A stretch of DNA of 58,637 bases. Source: CAKSIW01 sp045576435. Its GTDB lineage: Bacteria > Bacillota > Clostridia > Monoglobales > Monoglobaceae. The stretch spans positions 1 to 58,637 of the forward strand of contig JAZNGL010000124.1 of NCBI GenBank assembly GCA_045576435.1. The letters are read 5' to 3'. A model generated the notes under the pieces. That model worked only from the letters and a program-made list of their open reading frames with translations, was not told the DNA's origin and did no database searches. Positions within the stretch are counted from its first letter, which is position 1. Each line of letters starts with the position of its first letter. This document shows, piece by piece, positions 6,496 through 15,678 of this stretch. The translations under genes were made by a program, and so were the position numbers.

Positions 6496-9252
6496 TTAAG
6501 CCTTATCCTTATCTAAGCAGCAATGCTTATATTTTTTTCCGCTGCCACAAGGACACGGGTCATTTCTGCCAATTTTCTCGCCTTTTACAACAGGCTTTTT
6601 CTGAACAGTTCCATCACCGCCAAGATTTTCAGCAACTGGCTTTGCAACCTGTTTACGTTCAATCTGCGATTGCGGAACAACATGAAACAAATGCTTTATT
6701 GTCTCTTCCTTAATTGTTGCAATCATTTCATCAAACATATCCATTGCTTCAAATTTATATTCAATCACCGGATCACGCTGAGCATATGCACGAAGATTAA
6801 TTCCCTGCCTCAATTGTTCCATATCATCAATATGGTCCATCCATTTTGCATCAACGACGCGAAGAAGAATCACACGCTCAACTTCACGAATGTTTTCTCC
6901 AAACATTTCTTCTTTTTCTGCATATTGTTCTTTAACTATTTCTTCAATAATTTCCGTTAATGATTCAACAGTCATATGGTCAATATCATGGGCATCAAAT
7001 TCAAGTTCACCGTCTTTAAATGGCATAAACTCCTGATTGAGCTGCTCGCGAAGTGACTCCCACTGCCAATCTTCAGCATTCACCGCTCCGCCTGTGTTAC
7101 GGATTATGATGTTTTCAATAACGCTTCTCATCATTTTTTCAATTGTTCCTTTAAGGTCTGCACCATCAAGAACTTCATTACGTTGAGTATATATCATTTC
7201 TCTCTGTTGATTATTAACGTCATCATAATTCAAAACATGCTTACGGATATCAAAGTTTCTGCCCTCAACTCTTGCCTGAGCAGTCTCTATTGAGCTTGAA
7301 ACCAATTTGCTTTCAATCGCTTCACTTTCATCAAAGCCAACAAGTTCCATAATTCTGTTAATTTTATCTGCTGCAAAAAGACGCATCAAATCATCTTCAA
7401 GTGATAAGAAGAATCTTGATTTACCAACATCTCCCTGACGTCCCGCACGACCTCTGAGCTGATTGTCAATACGTCTGCTTTCATGACGCTCAGTACCCAT
7501 AATATAAAGTCCGCCCGCCTCTAAAACTGCTTTTTGCTCAGGCTCTATTTCTGCTTTATATTTTTCATTAAGCTCTTTAAATGTTTTGCGTGCATTAATT
7601 ATTTCTTCATCATCCGTCTCAGCAAAGCCTGTTGCCTGAACAATCAATTCCGGAGTGAAGCCCATTTTTTCCATCTCTTTTTTCGCCATAAACTCAGCAT
7701 TACCGCCAAGCACAATATCAGTTCCACGACCTGCCATGTTGGTTGCAATCGTAACTGCACCTTTTTGACCTGCCTGCGCAACAATCTCTGCTTCCTTCTC
7801 GTGCATCTTTGCATTAAGCACATTGTGTTTTATTCCCCTGCGCTTAAGAAGACTGCTGAGAAGCTCTGATTTTTCAATCGAAACCGTACCAATAAGCACC
7901 GGTTGACCTTTTTCATGCGCTTTCTCAACCTCAGAAATAACTGCATTGAATTTTGCCATTTCTGTTTTATAAATAAGGTCAGGTAAATCCTCACGCATAA
8001 GCGGTTTGTTGGTTGGTATAACAATAACATCAAGCTTATAAATTTCCTGGAATTCATCCTCTTCGGTTTGTGCAGTTCCCGTCATACCCGAAAGCTTGCC
8101 ATAAAGTCTGAAGAAGTTCTGGAAAGTTATTGTTGCAAGTGTTTTACTCTCATTTTCAACCGTAACTCTTTCCTTTGCCTCAATTGCCTGATGAAGTCCA
8201 TCGCTATATCGTCTGCCAAACATTAATCTGCCCGTAAATTCATCAACAATAACCACCTGACCTTCTTTAACAACATAGTCACGGTCAAGACGCATAACAC
8301 CATTCGCTTTGAGCGCCTGGTTTATATGATGCGAAATTGTCATATTTGAAGGATCTGTGAGATTTTCAATATTAAAGGCTCTCTCTGCCTTTTTCACACC
8401 CTCAGGAGTAAGAACTGCAGTTTTTGCCTTTTCGTCAACAACATAATCAACATCTGTATAAACTTCTTCTGCCTCTTCTTTGCTATCTGTCTCAACAACC
8501 CTGCGACATTTAAGTGTTTTTGCAAAAAGGTCTGCCTGCTCATAAAGAGCTGTTGATTTATCGCCTATTCCCGAAATTATCAGCGGTGTTCTCGCTTCAT
8601 CAACTAAAATACTATCAACTTCATCGACAATAGCGTAGTTATGACCTCTTTGCACTCTGTTTTCTTTATAAATCACCATATTGTCACGCAGATAGTCAAA
8701 ACCCATCTCGTTGTTTGTTCCATAAGTAATGTCTGCCGCATATGCTTCTCGTCTTTCCGCATTATTCTTCTCGTGAATAATCAAGCCAACTGAAAGTCCA
8801 AGGAAATTATAAAGCTTTCCCATCCATTCACTATCACGCTTTGCAAGATAGTCATTCACGGTTACAATATGAACCCCCTGTCCTGAAAGCGCGTTAAGAT
8901 ATGCCGGAAGAGTTGCAACCAATGTTTTACCTTCACCTGTTTTCATTTCTGCGATTCTGCCCTGATGCAAAACAATACCTCCAATAATCTGAACCGGGAA
9001 ATGTTTCATACCAAGCACACGCCACGCCGCTTCACGACAAACCGCAAACGCTTCCGGCAAAATATCATCAAGTGTTTCGCCTTTTGCCAGACGCTCCTTA
9101 AATTCATCAGTCATCGCACGAAGCTCAGCATCAGTTTTTGCCGTCATTTCAGCATCAAGATCAAGAACTTTCTGTGCAATTGGTTCAATGCGCTTAAGTT
9201 CTCTGTCGCTATATGTTCCTATTATTTTTTCAACAAAAGATTTGAAACTCAT
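6496..9252 (-). CDS. secA: Preprotein translocase ATPase SecA
   Basis: 918 residues from the chosen start. It has the Walker A motif MKTGEGKT (103-110), DEVDSILVDEARTPLIISG, the GRAGRQGD helicase motif and a C-terminal zinc-binding SEC-C tail, CPCGSGKKYKHCC (900-912). SecA drives pre-proteins through SecYEG. The open frame extends 12 codons further, but the ATG at 9252 has GGAGG 7 bases upstream and begins MSFKSFVEK like other SecA proteins, so it is chosen. It is the first gene of the operon, with a promoter at 9307-9335. A second SecA elsewhere cannot be excluded. Confidence 0.97.
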   Translation of the reverse strand: MSFKSFVEKIIGTYSDRELKRIEPIAQKVLDLDAEMTAKTDAELRAMTDEFKERLAKGETLDDILPEAFAVCREAAWRVLGMKHFPVQIIGGIVLHQGRIAEMKTGEGKTLVATLPAYLNALSGQGVHIVTVNDYLAKRDSEWMGKLYNFLGLSVGLIIHEKNNAERREAYAADITYGTNNEMGFDYLRDNMVIYKENRVQRGHNYAIVDEVDSILVDEARTPLIISGIGDKSTALYEQADLFAKTLKCRRVVETDSKEEAEEVYTDVDYVVDEKAKTAVLTPEGVKKAERAFNIENLTDPSNMTISHHINQALKANGVMRLDRDYVVKEGQVVIVDEFTGRLMFGRRYSDGLHQAIEAKERVTVENESKTLATITFQNFFRLYGKLSGMTGTAQTEEDEFQEIYKLDVIVIPTNKPLMREDLPDLIYKTEMAKFNAVISEVEKAHEKGQPVLIGTVSIEKSELLSSLLKRRGIKHNVLNAKMHEKEAEIVAQAGQKGAVTIATNMAGRGTDIVLGGNAEFMAKKEMEKMGFTPELIVQATGFAETDDEEIINARKTFKELNEKYKAEIEPEQKAVLEAGGLYIMGTERHESRRIDNQLRGRAGRQGDVGKSRFFLSLEDDLMRLFAADKINRIMELVGFDESEAIESKLVSSSIETAQARVEGRNFDIRKHVLNYDDVNNQQREMIYTQRNEVLDGADLKGTIEKMMRSVIENIIIRNTGGAVNAEDWQWESLREQLNQEFMPFKDGELEFDAHDIDHMTVESLTEIIEEIVKEQYAEKEEMFGENIREVERVILLRVVDAKWMDHIDDMEQLRQGINLRAYAQRDPVIEYKFEAMDMFDEMIATIKEETIKHLFHVVPQSQIERKQVAKPVAENLGGDGTVQKKPVVKGEKIGRNDPCPCGSGKKYKHCCLDKDKA

Positions 9253-9306
9253 AATCCAGCCTCCAAAGTTTATCATGCAAATGAGCATAACTATGCAATT
9301 ATAACT

Positions 9307-9335
9307 AGTATATCATACTATTTGTAAATATACAA
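9307..9335 (-). promoter_or_regulatory. candidate sigma-A promoter of the secA-prfB-prfA operon
   Basis: On the minus strand TTGTAT (9335-9330), a 17-base spacer and TATACT (9312-9307) lie 55 bases before the secA ATG. An alternative -10, TATAAT, lies slightly downstream. No other start upstream of secA fits. Confidence 0.5.
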
Positions 9336-9358
9336 GCGTTGTTACAAATTCTTAACAA

Positions 9359-9391
9359 AAAAAGAGTTGTATCATATACAACTCTTTTTTA
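9359..9391. terminator. bidirectional terminator-like hairpin between divergent genes
   Basis: AAAAAGAGTTGTAT / ATACAACTCTTTTT form a 14-base perfect stem with a 3-base loop and a T-run. It has the form of a rho-independent terminator for either strand. Oddly, it lies between two genes that both point away from it (secA and the small gene at 9540), so there is no obvious transcript for it to end. Confidence 0.6.
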
Positions 9392-9539
9392 TGCACTTAA
9401 AACTGTTTGTTTTCTCCTGCCTTTATCCACTACGTTGCCACCGAAACATTTCGTTCAAACCCTGTTTTTGGAATATATTTGAATTTCATGACTATAATAT
9501 ATACATATAAATAATATAAATCCAGAAAGGATGAAACAT

Positions 9540-9809
9540 ATGGCTTTATCAAACCTATCAGTTAATTTTAATTCGATGCTCGACCGCATAATTTCAATGC
9601 AGAAAAAAGTTGACAAAACACACGAGTTACACTTGCAAGAACTAAAGCAAAACATCGAACACACCAAATCAGAACTTCTGTGTGCCATGGAAAATTTTAA
9701 TAACGTAACAGAACCTAAACTTATTGATTTTTATATATATAAAATCCAGTCAGAGCAAACAAAATATGACCAACTAATCTGTGAATATAAATTGCTTAAC
9801 TATAATTAA
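9540..9809 (+). CDS. DUF2508/YaaL-like small protein
   Basis: 89 residues, no signal peptide, largely helical and charged. The C-terminal half (AMENFNNVTEPKLIDFYIYK, then a second helix rich in E, Q and Y) has the pattern of the DUF2508 (YaaL) family: a helix, then LID-x-x-IY, then a helix ending in a tyrosine-containing segment. The function of that family is not established. The ATG at 9540 is 8 bases after AGAAAGGA; an in-frame ATG at 9531 overlaps that ribosome site and is less likely. It is probably a single-gene unit. The family assignment is by motif memory and is moderate. Confidence 0.6.
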   Translation: MALSNLSVNFNSMLDRIISMQKKVDKTHELHLQELKQNIEHTKSELLCAMENFNNVTEPKLIDFYIYKIQSEQTKYDQLICEYKLLNYN

Positions 9810-9888
9810 TCCTCCATTTTCACCTTTTTGTGTTATGCTTTTAAAAAAATATTGTTTCTTATATCCTCAAAATTCTTTAAGCGAATAA

Positions 9889-10047
9889 TCTGGTCTTTGT
9901 GCACACATACATGTTGGCAATAACTATAAAACAAACAAGGACGAGCTTGAATCAAAACTCAGAGCAGATATAGACTCCGTTTGTGCCCATCTGCCAAACT
10001 ATAAGCATATAACGCATATTACCATAAGAAATAAAGAATTTCTCTAA
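9889..10047 (+). pseudogene. decayed C-terminal remnant of an AMP-forming acyl-CoA synthetase
   Basis: An open stretch of 52 codons with no start codon or ribosome site ends at TAA (10045-10047). Its translation contains KDELESKLRADIDSV, then LPNYKHITHITIRNKEF. This matches the end of long-chain acyl-CoA synthetases, where a helix is followed by LPxYKRIxxxxIRxxEF and then a KTxxxKIKR tail; here the stop falls right after the EF. The rest of the enzyme is gone. The surrounding 9810-10286 region holds no intact gene, only this fragment and two promoter-like elements. Confidence 0.4.
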
Positions 10048-10088
10048 CAACATTAAAAGGATGGAATTTTATAATTTTTCTGAATATC

Positions 10089-10117
10089 TTGATTTTCAAA
10101 TATTTATGTGTTATAAT
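10089..10117 (+). promoter_or_regulatory. candidate distal promoter upstream of rpmE
   Basis: TTGATT (10089-10094), 17-base spacer, TATAAT (10112-10117). A near-consensus sigma-A promoter about 170 bases before rpmE, with no other gene between. Confidence 0.45.
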
Positions 10118-10202
10118 TTGCAAAGATAAGCGAAAAATTACTCGATTTCAAGTAGCTTAAATAAAATTTTTATCCTAAATATAGAAAATATAAAAAAATA
10201 GC

Positions 10203-10231
10203 TTGCATTTACTAAAAATATATGTTATAAT
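10203..10231 (+). promoter_or_regulatory. candidate proximal rpmE promoter
   Basis: TTGCAT (10203-10208), 17-base spacer, perfect -10 TATAAT (10226-10231). It lies 55 bases before the rpmE ATG and is the better placed of two promoter-like elements. Confidence 0.55.
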
Positions 10232-10286
10232 GATTTTTGCTAATTAAAAAAGCTACTAACCTTCGAAAGAAAGAGGTGAAATATAG

Positions 10287-10496
10287 ATGAAAGCAGGATT
10301 ACATCCGGATTATAAAGAAACAACAATTAAATGTGCTTGCGGAAACGTTATTGAAACCGGTTCCACAAAAGAAAATGTTTCTATCGAAATTTGCTCAGCT
10401 TGCCACCCATTTTATACCGGTAAGCAGAAGTTAGTTGATACGGGCGGCCGTGTTGACAAGTTCAGAAAACGTTTTGGTTTAACTGAAGAGAAATAA
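10287..10496 (+). CDS. rpmE: 50S ribosomal protein L31, zinc-binding form
   Basis: 69 residues. It has the CxC...CxxC ligand set (CACG near residue 16 and CSACHPFYTG near residue 37) of the zinc-containing (C+) L31 type, ending with GRVDKFRKRFG. It is part of the large ribosomal subunit central protuberance. The ATG follows AGAGGTG. The gene is followed by a strong hairpin at 10581-10611, so it is probably monocistronic. In bacteria with a zinc-free L31 paralogue this pair takes part in zinc economy; no paralogue is visible here, although a zur-znu operon is present. Confidence 0.96.
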   Translation: MKAGLHPDYKETTIKCACGNVIETGSTKENVSIEICSACHPFYTGKQKLVDTGGRVDKFRKRFGLTEEK

Positions 10497-10580
10497 CTTC
10501 CTTATTGTTAATATGTGAAGTTAAAATCAAGGAAATGTCGTTCTATCGATATTAAATTAAATTTAAAAAATTCTACACTA

Positions 10581-10611
10581 AAAAACAGCCATTTGGATCA
10601 TGGCTGTTTTT
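10581..10611. terminator. bidirectional rho-independent terminator (rpmE / spoIIE)
   Basis: AAAAACAGCCAT, loop TTGGATC, ATGGCTGTTTTT: a 12-base stem with A/T tracts on both sides, lying between the convergent ends of rpmE and spoIIE. Confidence 0.85.
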
Positions 10612-10624
10612 CATTTATTTCTTT

Positions 10625-13003
10625 TTATGCACTCAGTGCAACTTCGTTTTTAGTTTTAATTTTAACCGTCAAAACCGTCATATCATCCAAAACCTCACCG
10701 TCATTTTCCTCAATGGCAAACTTTAATATACTCTTTGCCAGATCATCTGCCGTGGCATGACTACGATTTTTTTCAATAAAGCCTTTAACCCATTCGTTGC
10801 CCCTCTTTTTGCTTTCAACTCCATCAGTTATCATAACAAGCGTGTCCCCATCACAAATTGCATCCGATATAACATCCGCCTCTGTCCCCGCCATAATACC
10901 CGCCGGCAACGATGACGCTTTTATCTCTTCAACAAAATTCTTTCTCATTATAAAGCTTGGTTCCGCTCCATTCTTTATGAATTCAACCTCTCCTGTATAT
11001 AAATCAATTATGCACATATCTATCGTTACAAAAGCCTCGTTCTCGGATTTCATAATCATCACCGAATTTATCATTTTAACAGCCACGCTACTTTCAAATC
11101 CTGCTTGAAGAAAACTGTCAAGTAGTTCAATCATCGCCCTGCTTTCTCTGGCTGCACGATTTCCTGTTCCCATTCCGTCGCTCAATGTTATTATGTATTT
11201 CCCGCAGCTAAGTCTGGCAAATTTAAAGTTATCTCCACTGGCAGTTGATGCCTTAGCAACAGCATGTCCCGTTTCAATTTGAAATTTTTCTTCTTCTTTA
11301 AAGCTCAAACGCACCAACCCCGCATCCGCAAGATGAGTCTCATTCATCGAAACCGCACATCCAAAAATTGAGCGCATTACTCGCTTTATTGTTAACATGC
11401 TATTGTTTCGCATATGTGATTTTTTAACTAACATCTCAACAGTATATCTACCACTTTTATTTTGAATAACGTTCATATCCCGAATCTTTATTCCCTTATT
11501 CTCAAGCTTTATGCGAATATCATTTGCATAAACATTATCAAATCTTGTTCCGCCCTCCAGGTCTTTTTCCAATCCACTTATTATTTGCGAAACTCCCGAA
11601 AGTTGCTCACCAACCAGTTCGCGGCTCTCGGTCAATCTGCTTTTCCACACTCTTCTGACCTGATATATTTCAAATTGTTTATTAATTTCAGCAAGAAGCT
11701 TAGTAAGGTTTGAACACTTTGAACGAAGATATTCATTAACATCCTTTTCATCAACAGTCCCTTTGCTATCCATTGTTTCCAAGAGTCCAAATAGAGACTG
11801 ATAGGTCGAATTAAAATCCTTTCCCCAACAAATCGAAGCTTTACGGCATGCACGACATATCTTATCAGCTGCTATATCAAACAACGTTGCAACATCTGTT
11901 ATATTTGCCTCCATCTCTTTATCCGACAATTTATCCAGTGTTTTTGACATGGCTTCAAAAGAAGTTGAAATTGCCCTCAGTCTTGTTCTTAACCCATCTT
12001 TAATTTTTAATATATTTTCTTTATCCCCTTCCTTCAAGCAAATAATATTTTTTATCATTGCTATACTCTTTGTTGGGATAAACAAAAATATAACGGACGA
12101 AGCCATAATCTCATAAATAGTCAACATAGATTTCAAAGCACCATTTGTATATACAATCAACATTGCATTCGCAAGTATAATTCCAGCAATCACGCCACCC
12201 TTTCCAAACTTAGAAAACACCCCTGACAGAAATCCACAAAAGCTAAAAGCACCAAGCACGGGCATAAAATAATCACTATCTATCCCACAAAGTAATCCAA
12301 GCAAAACCCCTGCCCCGGTTGAATAACTAACACCGCAACCTGCAGCAATAATCAGCAAAACAAGTCCTGAAGCGACATTTATCAAAGAAAAATCAGAGCC
12401 TATATAAATTTCCTTTAAACTCATAAGCAATATCGCGCAAACAGAAGCAAGGCTGAGCTTTTCCTCTCCGGTCAACTTTTCCGCCGAAATGCTATTTGTT
12501 GTACTCAAATCCCAACTTTTATCGATAACAAGTGCACCTGCCACGGTTGCTGCGCCCTCACATAATAAGAGCAAAACGCCTTCAACCGTTATACCTTGCC
12601 AAATGCAACTAACCATTCCCGAAACAATAATTGCAATTCCTGCAACTAAACCCGCTGTAAATTCCGTTATCTTAACGCCTTTTTCAAGCACAAATAACAC
12701 CGAAACATATATCACACCTGCTCCTATATATTTTGCCGCCCCAATTCTTTCACAAGCCACGATGCTGCCGGCACTTATCATAACCAGAGAGATGATTGCT
12801 CTAAACGATATTTTCCTTTCCTGAGCCAAAAATGATAAGCCAAAAGGTGCAACACCGGGCATAGGCATTGCCATGGCAAGAAAAAAACCAAGAATTCTTA
12901 TTAAAACATCCCGTCGCAACTTTATAATTCTTTTTTTATAGCCTTGAGACTTTTTTTCTCCGTGTTCAACCTGTTTATAGGTTGCCATTTCTAATTCCGC
13001 CAT
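10625..13003 (-). CDS. spoIIE: Stage II sporulation protein E, PP2C-type phosphatase
   Basis: 792 residues. The first ~300 residues hold about ten hydrophobic membrane segments, then a helical linker with a CRACRKASICW Cys cluster, then a C-terminal PP2C domain. That domain has the metal-binding Asp motifs LSDGMGTG (about 600), MITDGVE and DDMTVLTV. SpoIIE dephosphorylates SpoIIAA in the forespore and so frees sigma-F, and it also acts with FtsZ at the polar septum. The open frame continues 85 codons upstream, but the ATG at 13003 follows GGAGGAAGC and its product begins MAELEM; the extension crosses the promoter. A Spo0A-type promoter lies just upstream. Confidence 0.94.
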   Translation of the reverse strand: MAELEMATYKQVEHGEKKSQGYKKRIIKLRRDVLIRILGFFLAMAMPMPGVAPFGLSFLAQERKISFRAIISLVMISAGSIVACERIGAAKYIGAGVIYVSVLFVLEKGVKITEFTAGLVAGIAIIVSGMVSCIWQGITVEGVLLLLCEGAATVAGALVIDKSWDLSTTNSISAEKLTGEEKLSLASVCAILLMSLKEIYIGSDFSLINVASGLVLLIIAAGCGVSYSTGAGVLLGLLCGIDSDYFMPVLGAFSFCGFLSGVFSKFGKGGVIAGIILANAMLIVYTNGALKSMLTIYEIMASSVIFLFIPTKSIAMIKNIICLKEGDKENILKIKDGLRTRLRAISTSFEAMSKTLDKLSDKEMEANITDVATLFDIAADKICRACRKASICWGKDFNSTYQSLFGLLETMDSKGTVDEKDVNEYLRSKCSNLTKLLAEINKQFEIYQVRRVWKSRLTESRELVGEQLSGVSQIISGLEKDLEGGTRFDNVYANDIRIKLENKGIKIRDMNVIQNKSGRYTVEMLVKKSHMRNNSMLTIKRVMRSIFGCAVSMNETHLADAGLVRLSFKEEEKFQIETGHAVAKASTASGDNFKFARLSCGKYIITLSDGMGTGNRAARESRAMIELLDSFLQAGFESSVAVKMINSVMIMKSENEAFVTIDMCIIDLYTGEVEFIKNGAEPSFIMRKNFVEEIKASSLPAGIMAGTEADVISDAICDGDTLVMITDGVESKKRGNEWVKGFIEKNRSHATADDLAKSILKFAIEENDGEVLDDMTVLTVKIKTKNEVALSA

Positions 13004-13046
13004 TTTTTGCTTCCTCCTTTGTATAATCAAAATATATGTTTTTTTA

Positions 13047-13080
13047 ATTATACAAATTGGCCTGCAAGATAAATGTCGAA
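13047..13080 (-). promoter_or_regulatory. candidate Spo0A~P-activated promoter of spoIIE
   Basis: A perfect 0A box, TGTCGAA (plus strand 13074-13080; TTCGACA on the coding strand), is followed after 21 bases by a consensus -10, TATAAT (13052-13047, minus). No -35 hexamer lies at 17 bases; the 0A box occupies that region. This is the architecture of Spo0A-activated sigma-A promoters such as Bacillus spoIIG and spoIIE. The ATG is 44 bases downstream of the -10. Confidence 0.65.
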
Positions 13081-13256
13081 TCAACCCCCCACTAATACTT
13101 TTAATTTTTAAAAAAAGGTGTTTTAACCAGCATTTTATTTGAATTTGAAAACCTTTGTCTGATTTTAAAAAAGTTTGTCCGAAAACTAACTGAATAGTAA
13201 ATTTTCTTCGGGGAATACTTAACCTATAATTTTCATTTTCAGGGAGGACTTTAAAC

Positions 13257-14576
13257 ATGAAGGATTATATTGCCATTGAAGGAATAGCCGCAAGAGAGAT
13301 TCTGGATTCAAGGGGTAATCCAACCATCGAAGTTGAAGTATATGTTGAAGGCGACTATGTTGGCCGTGCTGCAGTTCCATCAGGTGCATCAACAGGTGCT
13401 TTTGAAGCCTGTGAATTGCGAGACGGTGACACTAAACGCTATATGGGAAACGGCGTTAAAAAAGCTGTTGAGAATGTAAATAACGAAATTGCAGATGCTC
13501 TTCTCGGCTTTAATGTGCTTGACCAAAACGATATCGACAGAATGATGATTAATCTTGACGGAACGCCAAACAAATCACGGCTTGGTGCGAACGCTATTCT
13601 GGGTGTTTCTCTCGCTTGTGCAAAAGCTGCAGCTGCTGCACTTGGTCTGAGTCTTTATCAATATTTAGGCGGAGTGAACTCAAATGTTCTGCCCGTTCCA
13701 ATGATGAACATAATAAACGGAGGCAAACATGCCGACAACTCAATAAGTTGTCAGGAGTTTATGATTATGCCCGTTGGCGCTAAAACATTCAGCGACGCCC
13801 TTCGTTGGTGTTCTCAGGTTTTCCACACTTTAAAAACATTGCTCAAGGAAAAAGGTCTTTCAACGGCAGTTGGCGACGAGGGTGGCTTTGCCCCTAATTT
13901 ATCTGATGACGAATCTGCAGTGCAGTTAATTGTTGAAGCAATTGAAAAAGCAGGTTTTAAACCTTATTACGATTTCAGGATTGCGCTCGACCCTGCCTCA
14001 ACCGAAATGTATGAGGAAGCAAAAAAAATTGACGAAAGTGGTAAATATTGTTTCTGGAAAACCGGCAAATTACTTTCTCGTGAAGAAATGGTGGATTTTT
14101 GGGCAGATTGGGTATCAAAATATCCTATAATTTCAATCGAAGACGGTATGGCAGAAGAAGATTGGGAAGGTTGGGATATGCTCACAAAACGTCTTGGCAA
14201 TAAAGTTCAACTTGTTGGAGATGATTTATTTGTAACTAACACAGAACGCTTAAAAAAAGGTATTAAGCTCAGTGTTGGCAATTCAATTCTGATTAAGGTT
14301 AATCAAATAGGCACCTTGAGTGAAACATTAGATGCAATTGAAACAGCTAACCGGGCAGGTTACACCGCCGTCACATCGCACAGGAGCGGAGAAACCGAAG
14401 ACACAACCATTGCAGACATTGCAGTTGCAACAAATTCTGGCCAAATAAAAACCGGTGCGCCTTCCAGAAGTGACCGCACAGCAAAATATAATCGTCTTTT
14501 GCGCATTGAAGAAGAACTGGGTGATTCTGCAAAATATCTTGGAATAAATGCATGGTTTAACCTAGAGCAAAAATAA
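13257..14576 (+). CDS. eno: Enolase
   Basis: 439 residues, full length. It converts 2-phosphoglycerate to phosphoenolpyruvate in glycolysis. Visible signatures: DSRGNPTIEVEV near the N-terminus, GGKHADNSISCQEFMIMP, the acid ligand in the SIEDGMAEEDWEGW segment, LVGDDLFVTN, and the catalytic Lys/His region ILIKVNQIGTLSET ... VTSHRSGETEDT. The start follows GGGAGGACTTTAAAC. A TATAAT lies at 13225-13230 but its -35 is unclear. A terminator follows directly at 14575-14607, so the gene is monocistronic. Confidence 0.98.
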   Translation: MKDYIAIEGIAAREILDSRGNPTIEVEVYVEGDYVGRAAVPSGASTGAFEACELRDGDTKRYMGNGVKKAVENVNNEIADALLGFNVLDQNDIDRMMINLDGTPNKSRLGANAILGVSLACAKAAAAALGLSLYQYLGGVNSNVLPVPMMNIINGGKHADNSISCQEFMIMPVGAKTFSDALRWCSQVFHTLKTLLKEKGLSTAVGDEGGFAPNLSDDESAVQLIVEAIEKAGFKPYYDFRIALDPASTEMYEEAKKIDESGKYCFWKTGKLLSREEMVDFWADWVSKYPIISIEDGMAEEDWEGWDMLTKRLGNKVQLVGDDLFVTNTERLKKGIKLSVGNSILIKVNQIGTLSETLDAIETANRAGYTAVTSHRSGETEDTTIADIAVATNSGQIKTGAPSRSDRTAKYNRLLRIEEELGDSAKYLGINAWFNLEQK

Positions 14577-14607
14577 AAAAGAGGCATAAATTTTGCCTCT
14601 TTTTTTA
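14575..14607. terminator. bidirectional terminator (eno / sugar kinase)
   Basis: AAAAAAGAGGCA, loop, TGCCTCTTTTTTT with strong A and T tracts, between the convergent ends of eno and the NahK-like gene. Confidence 0.85.
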
Positions 14608-15678
14608 AACATATTTTTGAATAATTTTTATCATTTTGTCAAATTTACTCTCGATATCTTTAACCAGCTTAAACTGTGTTCTTGCTCTATCAAGATTGTG
14701 ATTTTTTCTGTGAATTTTGAAATATGTATCACCATTTAAATGATCCGCCAGAAAGCGTATTCCGCATTCATATGTCATAAGAAGTGCTGACATTGGCAAT
14801 AGCTCTATTTCTTTCTTTGTTAAGCAATCAGAAGTTTCGCCAAGAAAACCACTTGTAAACTCTTCAAACTTTTCAAGATCAAACCAGATTTTATCTAAAT
14901 CTTGCTCATCTTCCGTTCCACTTGATGCGCCAAATCTTAATGCATCACCAAAATCATAAAGGATTGAACCCGGCATAACAGTATCTAAGTCTATAACACA
15001 AAGGCCTTCCTTTGTTTTATCATCAAACAAAACATTATTGAGCTTAGTATCATTATGTGTAACTCTGAGTGGAACCTCGCCACTTGCCATTGCATCAGTT
15101 ATTTCTGATGCATATTTTGAATATTCAAGTGCAAAATTCACCTCTTTTTCAACATCCGCAAGCTTTCCTACCGCATTATCAGAAATTGCCGATTTCAATT
15201 GATTAACACGTTCAGGAGTGTTGTGAAAATCTACAATTGTTTCAAACAATTTGTCCGCAGAAAAATCATCCAGCATTCTTTGAAACCTTCCAAAAGCTTT
15301 CCCCGCATGATAAAGCTGGACTGGTTCTTCAACGATTTCATAACTCAAAGAATTTTCGATAAAAACATACATTCTGTAATAATCGCCATTTTCATCCTGA
15401 TAACAAGTTTTTCCGTCTCTGGTTTTAATTACAGTCAATGTTTCTCTATTAACATCTCCACCAACAGCTTTGATTTTTTCTTTCAGATGCTCAGTAACTC
15501 GATATATATTATCCATAACCTCAAACGGTTTTTTGAAAACCTTTGAGTTAATTCTCTGCAAAATATACATCGGGTCACTTTCACACAAATAAGTGTCATT
15601 AATATGTCCATTACCATATGCATTAATTCTGGTTTCAACATCAAATTTTGAACATATATCCACTAAATCACAAGCCAA
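14605..15678 (-). CDS. NahK-like sugar 1-kinase (aminoglycoside phosphotransferase fold)
   Basis: 357 residues with the kinase-like APH fold: catalytic loop RVTHNDTKLNNVLFD and metal-binding VIDLDTVMPGSILYDFGDALR. These blocks resemble N-acetylhexosamine 1-kinase NahK, which phosphorylates GlcNAc/GalNAc at C1. The frame is open to a TTG at 15696, but the TTG at 15678 follows AGGGGG by 8 bases and gives MACDLVD, so it is preferred. It overlaps the preceding nucleotidyltransferase gene by 11 bases, suggesting one makes a sugar-1-phosphate and the other activates it. The sugar is not proven; other APH-family kinases remain possible. Confidence 0.75.
   Translation of the reverse strand: MACDLVDICSKFDVETRINAYGNGHINDTYLCESDPMYILQRINSKVFKKPFEVMDNIYRVTEHLKEKIKAVGGDVNRETLTVIKTRDGKTCYQDENGDYYRMYVFIENSLSYEIVEEPVQLYHAGKAFGRFQRMLDDFSADKLFETIVDFHNTPERVNQLKSAISDNAVGKLADVEKEVNFALEYSKYASEITDAMASGEVPLRVTHNDTKLNNVLFDDKTKEGLCVIDLDTVMPGSILYDFGDALRFGASSGTEDEQDLDKIWFDLEKFEEFTSGFLGETSDCLTKKEIELLPMSALLMTYECGIRFLADHLNGDTYFKIHRKNHNLDRARTQFKLVKDIESKFDKMIKIIQKYV

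Noticed and set aside
13004..13258. 85-codon N-terminal extension of spoIIE
   Set aside because: It runs through the 0A box and promoter and lacks a ribosome site; the ATG at 13003 has GGAGG.
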